From: Bacteroidota bacterium
GTDB taxonomy: Bacteria > Bacteroidota > Bacteroidia > Bacteroidales > Paludibacteraceae
Reading direction: 5' to 3'
Assembly: GCA_023459355.1 (NCBI GenBank)
Contig: JAEWUM010000056.1
Span: forward strand, 1 to 64,000
DNA: 64,000 bases
Positions 33,114-42,454 of the stretch are shown here, in pieces. Position 1 is the first letter of the stretch, and every line of letters starts with the position of its first letter. The position numbers and the translations under genes are program-made. The notes beneath the pieces are model-generated. The model was not told the DNA's origin, searched no databases, and saw only the letters and a program-made list of their open reading frames with translations.

Positions 33114-35612
33114 TTAATTCTTAATAATTTTGAATGTACTCTTTTTTTGATTTTGCTTTATTGTCAACAAATAATAACCTGATTTCAACTTTTGAACCGG
33201 GATAGCAATTGTATTTCCGGTCATTATCTCTGTTTGTAGCGTTCTGACTTTCTGACCGGATAAATTAAATAAGTCAATATCGAATCTACCTGTTTGGTTT
33301 TCAGTCTTGATAAGAATTTCTTCCTGCACAGGATTCGGATAGATGTTGAAACCTGATTGGTCCGATGGTATGTGGATTCCCGAAAACTCTCTTCCGTTAT
33401 AAGCCAGGTTAATTTCTTTGAATCCAAGCTGATAGGCCTGATTTTCCGTCATGGCCTGCAGGTAGAAGTTGAAATTGTCGAGCCAGACGGGAAATACTGC
33501 TATGTCGTTAGTGTCAAAAAAATCGCTGATGGCATATTTGATCTCGGTATCGCCACCACCACTGACAAAATCCTTGAATTCTTTCGAAACAGCTTGCTTG
33601 CTGTTGTTGGCACGCAGACTGATAAGCATTCTGTCGATGAGTATATCGCCGGTTTTGATCATGATGCTGATACTGTCGGGTAAAGCGTACAGAGGTTTCT
33701 GGTTCGTCAGTTTAATAAAAGGCGCACGCCCTGATTTGTATGTGAAATCGACGGCCAGTCCGCTACTCCAGTCCAGCGGTATACCGGATGAAGAAAGTGT
33801 TGCCGAAAGTTGTGAAGATGCGGCTAATTTCCAAGGACTACCGGCCTGACTGAAATCATCGTATTTCATTTTTACCTGTTCGGGTATTTCAACGTATACA
33901 GTCAGACTATCTTTTATATCCCCGATTGTACCGTAAATTTTTGTTTTACCGTTTTTCAATCCTTTCAGAATGCCATTATCGATTTTACAAATAGATTCAT
34001 CCGCGATGCTCCAGTTTAACAGGGCAGGAGGGATGGTCAGGCTTCCGCTTGTGGAAATACTGAAAACTTCAATAGGGTAGGACCGTTGTTCATCGATGAG
34101 TATTGAATCCAGACGGAATAAGATATCTCCGGAAATGATTCGGATGGTTTTGGAGATGGATATCTGGTTGTAGCTTACGGTTAAAGTACCGCTTGTAGCG
34201 TTACCATTGGCAATGAAAGCGCCATCAGGCGTGATTTGTCCCAGCCCTTCAGAACAACTCAAAGTGTAATCTTCGATGTTTTTGTCGATTAACACACCAT
34301 ATTGATTGTAACCCAGTATAACCGGCTTATAGCTTGCCAGTGCAGGCATTTCAGTTCTCAGATCTTCGAAAGCGATTTGTGTGATGTTCTTGTCTTCGGG
34401 CGCATTGTGATACACGAACCAGCCATTGGCGACAGGGCGTTCTTTGCCATCTGATGGCTTATTTACAATCATTCCCTCCAACATCATTTGCGCGGAGCCA
34501 CCACCATCCATAGAAGTGACGTCGGAAGCACCGAAAGCTTTCAAAATACCGCACATGGTTTCAGTATTTGCACCGTTGGAACCACTTCCTTTGTCGATAA
34601 CAATCAGGTACAATACTTTGCCATCCTGCGAAGCCCCGATTCCCGTGCGTGGATAAAGTTGTGAGTTGTATGCCTCATTGGTATTCCGGTTGGTCAGCGT
34701 ACCATTTTTCATCACCAGCGCATTGCCGGTAATCATTTCTTTTACCTGTGGGGTTTGATTGTCAGTCAGTGTTTTGATAGACATGTTGACCAAAACCGTA
34801 TCGCCCGGATTTAACGTGGAAAGAAAGGTTTGAGCCGTACCGCTGCCGGATAAAACCGATTCCCCTTTTTCGAGTAAATTACCTCCCTTATTGGCAATGA
34901 TTCTCGTTACCACGCAGGTGACATCCCCATTGGTTTTCCATTGTTCGTTGTCAGCAGGTTTGATAAAGATCTCAATGCCGTTGTTGTCTGTTCGCGTGGT
35001 TTTACCATCGCCCAGATAATTATTGAATAGAACAAGCTGGTTGTCACCCCGCATCCGGTTGATTTGAGAAATGGTATATCCGCCTTTGCCCGGGATATTT
35101 ACTTTGCCTGTAAAAGCAATGTCGTCGACCCAGACTTTCTTATTGGCATCAATCATGGCAAAACCAATGCTGCCATGTCCCCGGTTCCAGCTGTTGGGGT
35201 CTGTTATCATTTCACCTCCGAGCATGCTTCCGCTGTGTGGAACGCCCAGTAGTTCGGTTGGTTGCCCTTGTCCGGATACAATCCAGAAGTTCCCGTTTAC
35301 CCCCGCGATGGTCGAATGAGTCGTGCTGCTCAAACGGTTATAGGCCGTAGTCATGGCTTCCGTTTTGCCTACCTGATTGCCGGCTTGAAATGTTTCAATA
35401 AAATTATGGGGATTGTTGAGATCAACCTGCAGGATATAGGCTGATAAAGGATAATCCGGTAACTGAAAGCGGGTGTAGAAAACACCCGGACCAACCTGAC
35501 GATGTTCCAGTGTATCTATTTTTTTCTCAACACCGTTGATGTTGATGGCTGATGTGCTTACAAAAACAGACTGAAACAACATCAGCCCAATGAAGAGGGT
35601 TGTTTTTTTCAC
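33114..35612 (-). CDS. T9SS-secreted phosphodiester glycosidase (NAGPA family), copy 1
   Basis: Members of this family (PF09992) include the enzyme that removes GlcNAc from GlcNAc-1-phosphodiesters. The 832-residue protein has a signal peptide and an N-terminal region with VDTLEHRQVGPGVFYT shared with its neighbour. The NAGPA core (about 90-390) has AGVNGNFW, YPRTGIGASQDGK and VTSMDGGGSAQMML. A BIG2-like module (about 470-570) follows, then a sorting domain (FNIYPNPVQEEI...GYYLLTIKQ). Bacterial substrates are not known; phosphodiester-linked GlcNAc in wall polymers fits. It is a tandem paralogue of 35687-38140. Confidence 0.88.
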   Translation of the reverse strand: MKKTTLFIGLMLFQSVFVSTSAININGVEKKIDTLEHRQVGPGVFYTRFQLPDYPLSAYILQVDLNNPHNFIETFQAGNQVGKTEAMTTAYNRLSSTTHSTIAGVNGNFWIVSGQGQPTELLGVPHSGSMLGGEMITDPNSWNRGHGSIGFAMIDANKKVWVDDIAFTGKVNIPGKGGYTISQINRMRGDNQLVLFNNYLGDGKTTRTDNNGIEIFIKPADNEQWKTNGDVTCVVTRIIANKGGNLLEKGESVLSGSGTAQTFLSTLNPGDTVLVNMSIKTLTDNQTPQVKEMITGNALVMKNGTLTNRNTNEAYNSQLYPRTGIGASQDGKVLYLIVIDKGSGSNGANTETMCGILKAFGASDVTSMDGGGSAQMMLEGMIVNKPSDGKERPVANGWFVYHNAPEDKNITQIAFEDLRTEMPALASYKPVILGYNQYGVLIDKNIEDYTLSCSEGLGQITPDGAFIANGNATSGTLTVSYNQISISKTIRIISGDILFRLDSILIDEQRSYPIEVFSISTSGSLTIPPALLNWSIADESICKIDNGILKGLKNGKTKIYGTIGDIKDSLTVYVEIPEQVKMKYDDFSQAGSPWKLAASSQLSATLSSSGIPLDWSSGLAVDFTYKSGRAPFIKLTNQKPLYALPDSISIMIKTGDILIDRMLISLRANNSKQAVSKEFKDFVSGGGDTEIKYAISDFFDTNDIAVFPVWLDNFNFYLQAMTENQAYQLGFKEINLAYNGREFSGIHIPSDQSGFNIYPNPVQEEILIKTENQTGRFDIDLFNLSGQKVRTLQTEIMTGNTIAIPVQKLKSGYYLLTIKQNQKKSTFKIIKN

Positions 35613-35642
35613 GATTGCAGGAATTAAAGTATTGATGAAAGA

Positions 35643-35677
35643 GACAGGAATATCTGAGTCAACAAGATATTCCTGTC
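35643..35677 (-). terminator. 12-bp-stem hairpin between the two NAGPA genes
   Basis: GACAGGAATATC and GATATTCCTGTC pair perfectly around an 11-base loop, 10 bp past the stop of NAGPA copy 2. The T-tract on the minus strand is weak, so it may be an attenuator or RNA-stabilising hairpin. Confidence 0.45.
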
Positions 35678-35686
35678 GTTAGACAA

Positions 35687-38140
35687 TCATTTAACAGAAA
35701 ACTTTTTAATACTGTATTTTTCATTTTCATATACCTTTAACAAATAATTTCCCGCAGAAAGATTTTTTACCGGGATACTTAATAGACCACCCTGATAAAT
35801 ACCATGATTCTGCGACATTAATCTTTGTCCGGATAAGTTGTAAATCTCAGTGTAGACAAACTGCGAATTGTTTTCTTCCAACTGAAGTTGGAGCATTTTA
35901 TTTTCAACTGGATTAGGAAATAGAGTAAAATTATTTAGCTTTTTTCCGGACATTCCGCTTACAACAAAATCCTTATATACTAATTGAATATCTTTCAGCG
36001 CTAATGTATAGGATTTTCCTTCAGTCATAGCAGATGTTTCGTAATAAAATTTGACATTATCGAAACTGATTGGATAAACAGCCCTGTCTGTAATGTTAAA
36101 AACCCGATTTACAGGTATGTTGAGAGAAAAATCGGTACTTTGTACGAAAGTATTTAATTCGGTGGTCACGTTTTTGGTGCTATTATTTGCTTTCAGTGTA
36201 AAAATAGCTCTCGAAATAGCTATGTCGCCAATATTCATTACAAACTTAATAGTATCAGGTAAGCCGTAAAAAGTTTGTTTCCGCGTCATTGTTATATAAG
36301 GTGAGCGACCGGCAGCGTGCGTAAAATTCACTGCTGCTCCATGTTCCCAAGCTATGGGTAGTTTTTCAGTGTTCAACTGTGCACCAAGCCAGTTCGAAGC
36401 AGACAACGACCAGTCAGAAACCTTTAAACTGTCAGCAGTTGTTACAGAAGCGAGAGGATTTTCCACACGAATTTTAATATTGTCGGTAGCCGAACCAATC
36501 GTTCCTGTTGCGGTTGTTTGTCCGTTTCTCAAAGCAATCACTTTTCCTTCTTCAATGCGAACAATATTTTCATCAGCAACCGACCAAGTCAATACATCGG
36601 AGGCAATCGGTACTTTACCTGTTTCGGTACTAGCCAACACTTCTATCAAATAATCATCTCGATTATCTACCAGAACAGAGTCGAGACGGATGTCTATTTC
36701 GGAAACAGGCAAAAGATTAATTGCAATTTTTGTCGTTATCGTTCCGTTAAAGGTTGCTGTTATTTCGCCGGAAGTAGTTCCGGTAGCAATAAATTTATTG
36801 TCCTTAATCGTTCCTAAACTTTCGGGACAAGTCAGTATGACGCCCTGCATATCACCGTCAAGCAACACATCATATTGATTGTAACTGCGGAATTGTGGAA
36901 TGTATTCGCCGTAACGTGGTAACGAAACAGTTGTTTTGTAAGGAATTATTTTTGCAACAGTATTGTTGGTCGGTGCAGTAGAAACCACAAAAATGCTATT
37001 TGCTACAGCGCGTTCAGAGCCATCACTACCGTTATTTACAGGTCCGCCGTATTCGGCAATATACATGCAGCTCGAACCTCCGCCATCCATATTCATGGCA
37101 TTGTATGCACCTGCGCTTTTCATAATAACTCCGAGTACTTTTGTGGTGCATCCGTTCGATACTCCACGTCCGTCCACCACGCAGAAAATAACCGTGTCTT
37201 TCGTCATTGAATAGCCTAAACCAGTACGCGGATGCAATTCGTTCCAGAAGTTCGAAGTTTCCACGACACCGTTTTTTATAATTGGAGCGTAATTATCGCC
37301 ACCCGTCATTTGAACAAAGTTAGAGGTGTTGTTGCCGTTAATACTCAAATTCAAACGAAGTTCTATTTCATCATCTACCGATAAGTTATTAAGCTCATTT
37401 GCAGCGATACCGTGCCCGGAAAGAACTGCTTTTCCTTTTGGAATAGACATATTTCCAACGTTTATTTCTTTTTTCAATACTTTGGCTCGCAGACTTTTAT
37501 TTGTTCCCCACGTATAACCTTCGAGTAATTCTATCAATATTTCCGTACCATATTCGTTGGTACGGGTACTTTTTCCATTGTGATGATTGTAAAGTACCAA
37601 TTTATCTGTGTTTCGCAGGTGATTAACCGAATTTATTATCCATGTTTCTGTGCCGAATAGTATGTTCCCATCATAATTTGCGGCGCCTATCTCAGATTTT
37701 TTTGCCTCATCGATAAGGAATGTATTCCAGTTTGTTGGAATTTTTGCTATTTCACCGTTTATCATGTTGCCGCCAGTTGGATAGCCGGTATATGGTGTCC
37801 CGGTATTATAAAAATCACCGTTGGTGCCGGCAAAATAATAAGCATTTTCTGTAGAAATACGCTTGGCAAGTGCTGAAGGGCGTTCGCCGCTGTAAATTGA
37901 GTCTCTCCCCAATGCTGCTCGTATTTCGACATGCGGATGTTTCAAGTTCGCTTTCAGAAAATAAACGTCTAAGCGTTTCGTTGAAGTTGTCAGGCGGAGG
38001 GCGGTGTATTGTGTCCCAGGTCCGACCTGATGATTTTCAAGTGTATCGACGGTATAAGCAACGCCTTCTATATCCAATGTTTGGGCTTGCGTGAAAACGA
38101 ATGTAAATAAGATACTGATTGTAAAAAGTGTTTGTTTCAT
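35687..38140 (-). CDS. T9SS-secreted phosphodiester glycosidase (NAGPA family), copy 2
   Basis: This 817-residue paralogue of the preceding gene shares its layout: signal peptide MKQTLFTISILFTFVFTQAQ, then VDTLENHQVGPGTQYTALR. The NAGPA core has AGTNGDFYNTGTPYTGYPTG, HPRTGLGYSMTKD and NAMNMDGGGSSCMY. A BIG2-like module and a sorting domain (FTLFPNPVENKM...GNYLLKVYENE) follow. The start at 38140 is the signal-peptide ATG. An IS element has inserted 8 bp upstream and removed the native leader. The frame continues into the IS as MGFLRLDYLR with an ATG at 38170 that overlaps the end of the transposase gene, so translation may now be coupled. Confidence 0.88.
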   Translation of the reverse strand: MKQTLFTISILFTFVFTQAQTLDIEGVAYTVDTLENHQVGPGTQYTALRLTTSTKRLDVYFLKANLKHPHVEIRAALGRDSIYSGERPSALAKRISTENAYYFAGTNGDFYNTGTPYTGYPTGGNMINGEIAKIPTNWNTFLIDEAKKSEIGAANYDGNILFGTETWIINSVNHLRNTDKLVLYNHHNGKSTRTNEYGTEILIELLEGYTWGTNKSLRAKVLKKEINVGNMSIPKGKAVLSGHGIAANELNNLSVDDEIELRLNLSINGNNTSNFVQMTGGDNYAPIIKNGVVETSNFWNELHPRTGLGYSMTKDTVIFCVVDGRGVSNGCTTKVLGVIMKSAGAYNAMNMDGGGSSCMYIAEYGGPVNNGSDGSERAVANSIFVVSTAPTNNTVAKIIPYKTTVSLPRYGEYIPQFRSYNQYDVLLDGDMQGVILTCPESLGTIKDNKFIATGTTSGEITATFNGTITTKIAINLLPVSEIDIRLDSVLVDNRDDYLIEVLASTETGKVPIASDVLTWSVADENIVRIEEGKVIALRNGQTTATGTIGSATDNIKIRVENPLASVTTADSLKVSDWSLSASNWLGAQLNTEKLPIAWEHGAAVNFTHAAGRSPYITMTRKQTFYGLPDTIKFVMNIGDIAISRAIFTLKANNSTKNVTTELNTFVQSTDFSLNIPVNRVFNITDRAVYPISFDNVKFYYETSAMTEGKSYTLALKDIQLVYKDFVVSGMSGKKLNNFTLFPNPVENKMLQLQLEENNSQFVYTEIYNLSGQRLMSQNHGIYQGGLLSIPVKNLSAGNYLLKVYENEKYSIKKFSVK

Positions 38141-38144
38141 GCGT

Positions 38145-38148
38145 AAGT
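38145..38148. repeat. target-site duplication, left copy (AAGT)
   Basis: AAGT precedes the left IS end at 38149, and the same four bases follow the right end at 39619-39622. A 4-bp duplication is typical of IS5-group insertions. Confidence 0.7.
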
Positions 38149-39618
38149 AGTCGAGCCTTAAAAAGCCCATTTTCGTATTATATTATTGTTGATTTGGTAA
38201 AACATAGCTTTTATCAAGTCAACAATTTGTATTTTAAATTCGAGCCAAAAAGATGATTTCCATTTATTCATCATCCTTTTGAAGTTAAATGCAGCTGCTG
38301 CAAGCATTACATTAATATTATCGCCTGTAATTCCTTTGTAGAAGTTACGATTTAAGCGGTGGTCAGTTTTTAAATGACCATTTATAGGTTCTATGGCAGC
38401 TCTTTTCCTAAATTGCTTCTTTAGTTTATTTTGCTGATATTGAGATTGTTTTCTGTTGTTGAAAGGTTTTGGAATTTCGATTGTCGTATCGTTAATTTGT
38501 CTTTTCCCTTTGTAACCTCTGTCTCCAATTAATGTCTTTAGGGTTCTTTTGCCTAATAGCCTTTCTGTTTGTTCCAGTGCCGGTTCTATTGTGTGTCCAT
38601 CATACGGATTTCTAAAACCCAGAGCGCCAATTATCACACCTGTGGTTTGGGTGTAAATGATTGATACCTTATTCCCAAACTCATACTTCTTGTGCTCTTT
38701 CCCTTTGGATATGCATTGAACATCAGGTTCATGCACAGAATAAATTTTGTTCTTGTCGCTCTTTTTCTGATTTAAAATACGCTTAAATAAATCAATGTCT
38801 GATTGATATCTCGAATCGGGGGATAAGTTTCTCTCCAACTCACGAACCAATCTGCCTGCAATGGTTTTCTCTTTTCTATCGGCTTTTCTGGCTTTCCATT
38901 TGTTACGTGGATGATTCCTGAAACGCTGATCTAAACTTAATTTCTTTAACGTGCGTGTGTAGCTTTGACGTACAGGAAGATTCTCTTTTTCTGCTATATT
39001 TCTGCACTTGTCAATTATTTTTCTGTGCAGTTTGCTGTCTGTTGGAAAAGTTATATTTTTCTCCTGGACAGTAGTGTCAATACTCGCTGTAGAATCATTA
39101 CTATCATTTCCATTAACACGAATGCTTTCCTTTAAAATCAATTCTATTCCGCTCTCTCCAATCCTATTCCGAAAATGAACCAACTCAGAGGCCTCGCACG
39201 GCTCACAAGGCTGAAATACATGTTCCCCACAAAAATATTGATAATAGTTGTTTTCACTCCATTGCTCAACCACACTTTCATCTGAAATGTTGCGTAAATG
39301 CTTCAATATTAGCAATCCTACCATTAGTCGAATCGGCTTTGCCGGACGTCCATTGTCCAAACAATATAATCGTGAGAACGAATCTTCAAACATTTGCCAA
39401 TCCACTTTATTGGCTAAAATATACATAGGATGTTTTTGGTTTAACATATCTTCTAGTCCCAAAAACATACAGCTTTGCTGAGTATCTTTCTTCTTTGATA
39501 GCATAATATATTTGCAAGATTTATGCATCAAATATACTAAAACTTGCAGATGTACACAATACTTTTTAGATTTATTTTACTGATAATCTTATATTTATGG
39601 ACTTTTTAAGGGTCGACT
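38149..39618 (-). mobile_element. complete IS5-like insertion sequence, 1470 bp
   Basis: The terminal inverted repeats are about 22 bp: AGTCGAGCCTTAAAAAGCCC at the left and, read inward from the right, AGTCGACCCTTAAAAAGTCC, with two mismatches. The element is flanked by AAGT on both sides and encodes one intact transposase. It lies between the T9SS propeller gene and NAGPA copy 2 and splits the minus-strand operon. Intact ends, frame and target duplication indicate a recent insertion. Confidence 0.88.
38158..39531 (-). CDS. IS5-family transposase
   Basis: The 457-residue DDE transposase has the DUF772-type N-terminus (NGRPAKPIRLMVGLLILKHL...NNYYQYFCG). The catalytic triad can be placed at Asp in ASIDTTVQEK, Asp in LIGDRGYKGK and Glu in RAAIEPINGHLK. 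A basic region (KWKARKADRKEK) lies between them. The first ATG (39531) is used; another in-frame ATG lies nine codons later. The stop (38158-38160) overlaps by 13 bases a frame that begins ATG at 38170 and runs into NAGPA copy 2. The gene is intact. Confidence 0.92.
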   Translation of the reverse strand: MMHKSCKYIMLSKKKDTQQSCMFLGLEDMLNQKHPMYILANKVDWQMFEDSFSRLYCLDNGRPAKPIRLMVGLLILKHLRNISDESVVEQWSENNYYQYFCGEHVFQPCEPCEASELVHFRNRIGESGIELILKESIRVNGNDSNDSTASIDTTVQEKNITFPTDSKLHRKIIDKCRNIAEKENLPVRQSYTRTLKKLSLDQRFRNHPRNKWKARKADRKEKTIAGRLVRELERNLSPDSRYQSDIDLFKRILNQKKSDKNKIYSVHEPDVQCISKGKEHKKYEFGNKVSIIYTQTTGVIIGALGFRNPYDGHTIEPALEQTERLLGKRTLKTLIGDRGYKGKRQINDTTIEIPKPFNNRKQSQYQQNKLKKQFRKRAAIEPINGHLKTDHRLNRNFYKGITGDNINVMLAAAAFNFKRMMNKWKSSFWLEFKIQIVDLIKAMFYQINNNIIRKWAF

Positions 39619-39723
39619 AAGTAATTTGTGTTTAATTGTCGCATGGAACTCGCATGTCGGATTTTCATCAGTTTTGGTGATTACCCTTAATCATGCTCGT
39701 TTCATCTGTTTTTTTTTACTATG

Positions 39724-39822
39724 AAAAAAGGTGGTGGAATATCCCACCACCTTTTTATTACTATTTGATCAAACTTTTTCAATTTTATCTCCATTAGAGA
39801 AGTCTCCAATAGAGATAAAATT
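39724..39822 (-). terminator. two hairpins downstream of the T9SS propeller gene
   Basis: An 11-bp inverted repeat (39781-39791 with 39812-39822) begins at the stop codon. Further downstream a strong stem GGTGGTGG/CCACCACC (39730-39751) is flanked by A and T runs and would terminate in either direction. The native operon may therefore already have ended here before the IS arrived. Confidence 0.7.
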
Positions 39823-42424
39823 ATTTCACTACTATCTTTTGAATAGCTGTTTCTCCCATTATGGTGGTAGCTTTCACCACCAATACACCACTTACAGATA
39901 CATCCAGAGACGATATGTTCCGAGCTTGAGCTACTAATTGACCGGCTATATTGTATACCTTTACACCAGCTATTTCTTTTCCGAAGTTCAACGTTTTTCC
40001 GTTTACACCGACTGTAACCGCAGCATTGTTGTTAACTTCCTCGACTGCTGATTGTACTCCCTTTTTCAATTCATATACGCCATAACCATTATCGGTAGAA
40101 TAAATGTAAATAATGGCTTTTTCTGCTGATACATCTACTGATGATACTACCGCTCGAGCTCCATTGCTTGCTATACCTGTACCTGCTTTTGGGAATGTCC
40201 ACAAAGAAATCATATCTTTGAACTCTCTGTTGGCGTTGGCATATTTGAATAAACGGTAAGCATAACCTGGAGTACCTGCACCATCGGTTGCGGCAATGAT
40301 CAGGTAGTAATCGCCTCCAAACTCAAATTCAGTTATACCGTTTCCGCCAGTTTCAATTGCTACGCCTGCGTCGTCGGTAGCAGCAGGAACTAAAGCTCCG
40401 TCATTCGACGGTTGGTAGAAACCGTCTACCCAATTGCCATCCATATCAATCAAAGTCGGCAATGAGCGGAAATAATCAATATAGAATAAGTTTTCATCAA
40501 ATGGATATGTTTGAGGAGCATCACTATTTGGAGCAAGTCCAACAAGTCCGGTTCCGGCGGCATCTTCTACACCAGTGTTAATATCGATACTATACGCTGC
40601 TTGTGCGACACCATTTATAATATCCCACTTATACACACGTGTAGAGTTTGCATTTGCACCAAGAATGTACCCGTTGCTTTCCACATCACCATATATGCTA
40701 AACGCATCGATACGAATAAATGGTGCAGCTCCCTGATCCGACAAGTCAGGGTTGTCATTCAAAATTTCATCAATAATCAGCGTTCCGGCACCAGTTGTTT
40801 CATCAACTTTCCAAACTTGGAAGGGTTGTGCTCCTGAAGTGATACAGTTACCCAAAAGAATATTTCCGGCGGCATCCAGTTTTATATCATTATAACGCAG
40901 AGTTCCAGCCGGACTTTTTACACTGTCTTCGCCTGCAATATTTTTCCATTGGTGTTGGAAATAAACATTATCATCCAACACAAGAGCAGGAAGGCGTTCA
41001 CCTGTTGCACCATCAACAATGGTAAGTTGATGTAAACCACGGTCAGGGAAGTACATTTTTCCGTTTTTGGCTACCATGCCACGTACAAATTGCGCTGCGC
41101 TTGCTACTGGATTTGCTGAAAGGTTATCCATTACGTTGGAAACCAGCCAATTACTCGTCAATGTATAAGTGTTTTCACCTACTGTGCGTACGGGATAAGC
41201 ATAAGTGTCGGGGCGTGGAACGGGAGATGCCGCTACGTCAGTCGCATAACCAACAAGACTGTGAGTTGAGCCATTGAACAAAGCGATGGCTTTCAGATTT
41301 AATTTCGTGCCTATTGGAAATCCAGCCGAAGCATCCAATGCCAATACAATGGAATTGGTTTCATCGGTCAATGTCAGGTTATTTCCATCAATAGCACTGA
41401 TTTTTAGCCCTTCGAAGCTCACCAATTCATGTGTATATTGGTTGGCAGCATCAGTTACAAGAGTAGAAAGGAGTAGCTTTTGAATAGCAGGTAAAGCAGC
41501 GATTTCTTTTCTTATTACAACAGTTCCTGTTAGTTTTCCGCCTGCGGCAACAGTTCCACTTATGGTAATGTTATCGCCTTTTACAATATCAGGAGTAGTG
41601 GCAAATGTAACTTCTAAACCAGCCGAAGCATCTTGAATGTAAGCAGTTGTACCATTTACATAAGTTACAACACCTTGTGTTTTGGTTGTAGTTCCGGCTG
41701 CGCCTTCCCACACTTCCTTACAAGTAGCAATATATTCGCCGAATTTGGCATAAAGTGTAATATCACCTTCTGTACCTGCAGTAATGGCAGTTATTTTCTC
41801 GCCTGAAAATTCAGCATTATTATACCATCCTAGAAAACTTTCGCCTTCTTTGTAAGGGATTGGAAGAGTGATTTCTACAGTTCCGTCATAAGTAGCGGGG
41901 CCGGCAAAGCCATGTTTCCAAGTTGATTGGAAGGATTCGATGCTTCCTGCGATGGTATAATCGGCAGAAGCTGGCCATGAAGTACGAACAGAATTAAAGA
42001 AAAATGCACTTAAATTGTAACGCAAATAAGAAGCATTGGCAGAAGGTAAATTTGTGGCGGCTATGCCTTGAGCAGTACAAGTTGCGTTCATATAATCAAT
42101 CAACCATTGCCACTTGGCTTTTACCGTAGCGTCTTGGATGAAATCTAAGGCCATAGAACCAGCTTGTGTAGGAATGCCCTTGGGTACAGCGTTAACGGCG
42201 GAACCATTGTCAGTAATAAGTTGTGCCAAAGATGTCCACGCAGTTTGTCCACCGCCTTTAAAAGTGTTCCAGGAATTATACAAACCCTGGTACATATCTT
42301 CTTTGTCTTTCCAACCATCAGGGTTGGTTACACCACCATTCAACACGTAGGTGATGTTTCCGCCTGCTGCAAAACTCAAAATAGCCATGCTGCAAGCCAT
42401 TGTTAATAATGTAAGTTTTTTCAT
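39821..42424 (-). CDS. secreted multidomain protein with InlB-type repeat, OB-like domain and propeller
   Basis: The 867-residue protein has a signal peptide (MKKLTLLTMACSMAILSFAAG). An InlB B-repeat-like unit (GESFLGWYNNAEFSGEKITA...GDITLYAKF, about 190-230) follows. Next is an OB-fold-like region (TQGVVTYVNGTTAYIQDASAGLEV, about 240-400). A propeller-like region (about 430-790) with KNGKMYFPDRGLHQLTIVDG is reminiscent of DUF4623 proteins. The C-terminus (AGVKVYNIAGQLVAQARN...GVLVVKATT) is a sorting-domain variant without the usual YPNP. No enzyme motif is seen. It follows the GHL10 gene and is probably a surface binding protein of the locus. Confidence 0.75.
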   Translation of the reverse strand: MKKLTLLTMACSMAILSFAAGGNITYVLNGGVTNPDGWKDKEDMYQGLYNSWNTFKGGGQTAWTSLAQLITDNGSAVNAVPKGIPTQAGSMALDFIQDATVKAKWQWLIDYMNATCTAQGIAATNLPSANASYLRYNLSAFFFNSVRTSWPASADYTIAGSIESFQSTWKHGFAGPATYDGTVEITLPIPYKEGESFLGWYNNAEFSGEKITAITAGTEGDITLYAKFGEYIATCKEVWEGAAGTTTKTQGVVTYVNGTTAYIQDASAGLEVTFATTPDIVKGDNITISGTVAAGGKLTGTVVIRKEIAALPAIQKLLLSTLVTDAANQYTHELVSFEGLKISAIDGNNLTLTDETNSIVLALDASAGFPIGTKLNLKAIALFNGSTHSLVGYATDVAASPVPRPDTYAYPVRTVGENTYTLTSNWLVSNVMDNLSANPVASAAQFVRGMVAKNGKMYFPDRGLHQLTIVDGATGERLPALVLDDNVYFQHQWKNIAGEDSVKSPAGTLRYNDIKLDAAGNILLGNCITSGAQPFQVWKVDETTGAGTLIIDEILNDNPDLSDQGAAPFIRIDAFSIYGDVESNGYILGANANSTRVYKWDIINGVAQAAYSIDINTGVEDAAGTGLVGLAPNSDAPQTYPFDENLFYIDYFRSLPTLIDMDGNWVDGFYQPSNDGALVPAATDDAGVAIETGGNGITEFEFGGDYYLIIAATDGAGTPGYAYRLFKYANANREFKDMISLWTFPKAGTGIASNGARAVVSSVDVSAEKAIIYIYSTDNGYGVYELKKGVQSAVEEVNNNAAVTVGVNGKTLNFGKEIAGVKVYNIAGQLVAQARNISSLDVSVSGVLVVKATTIMGETAIQKIVVK

Positions 42425-42454
42425 AAAACACGTTTTTAAGAATTAATAATAGAT

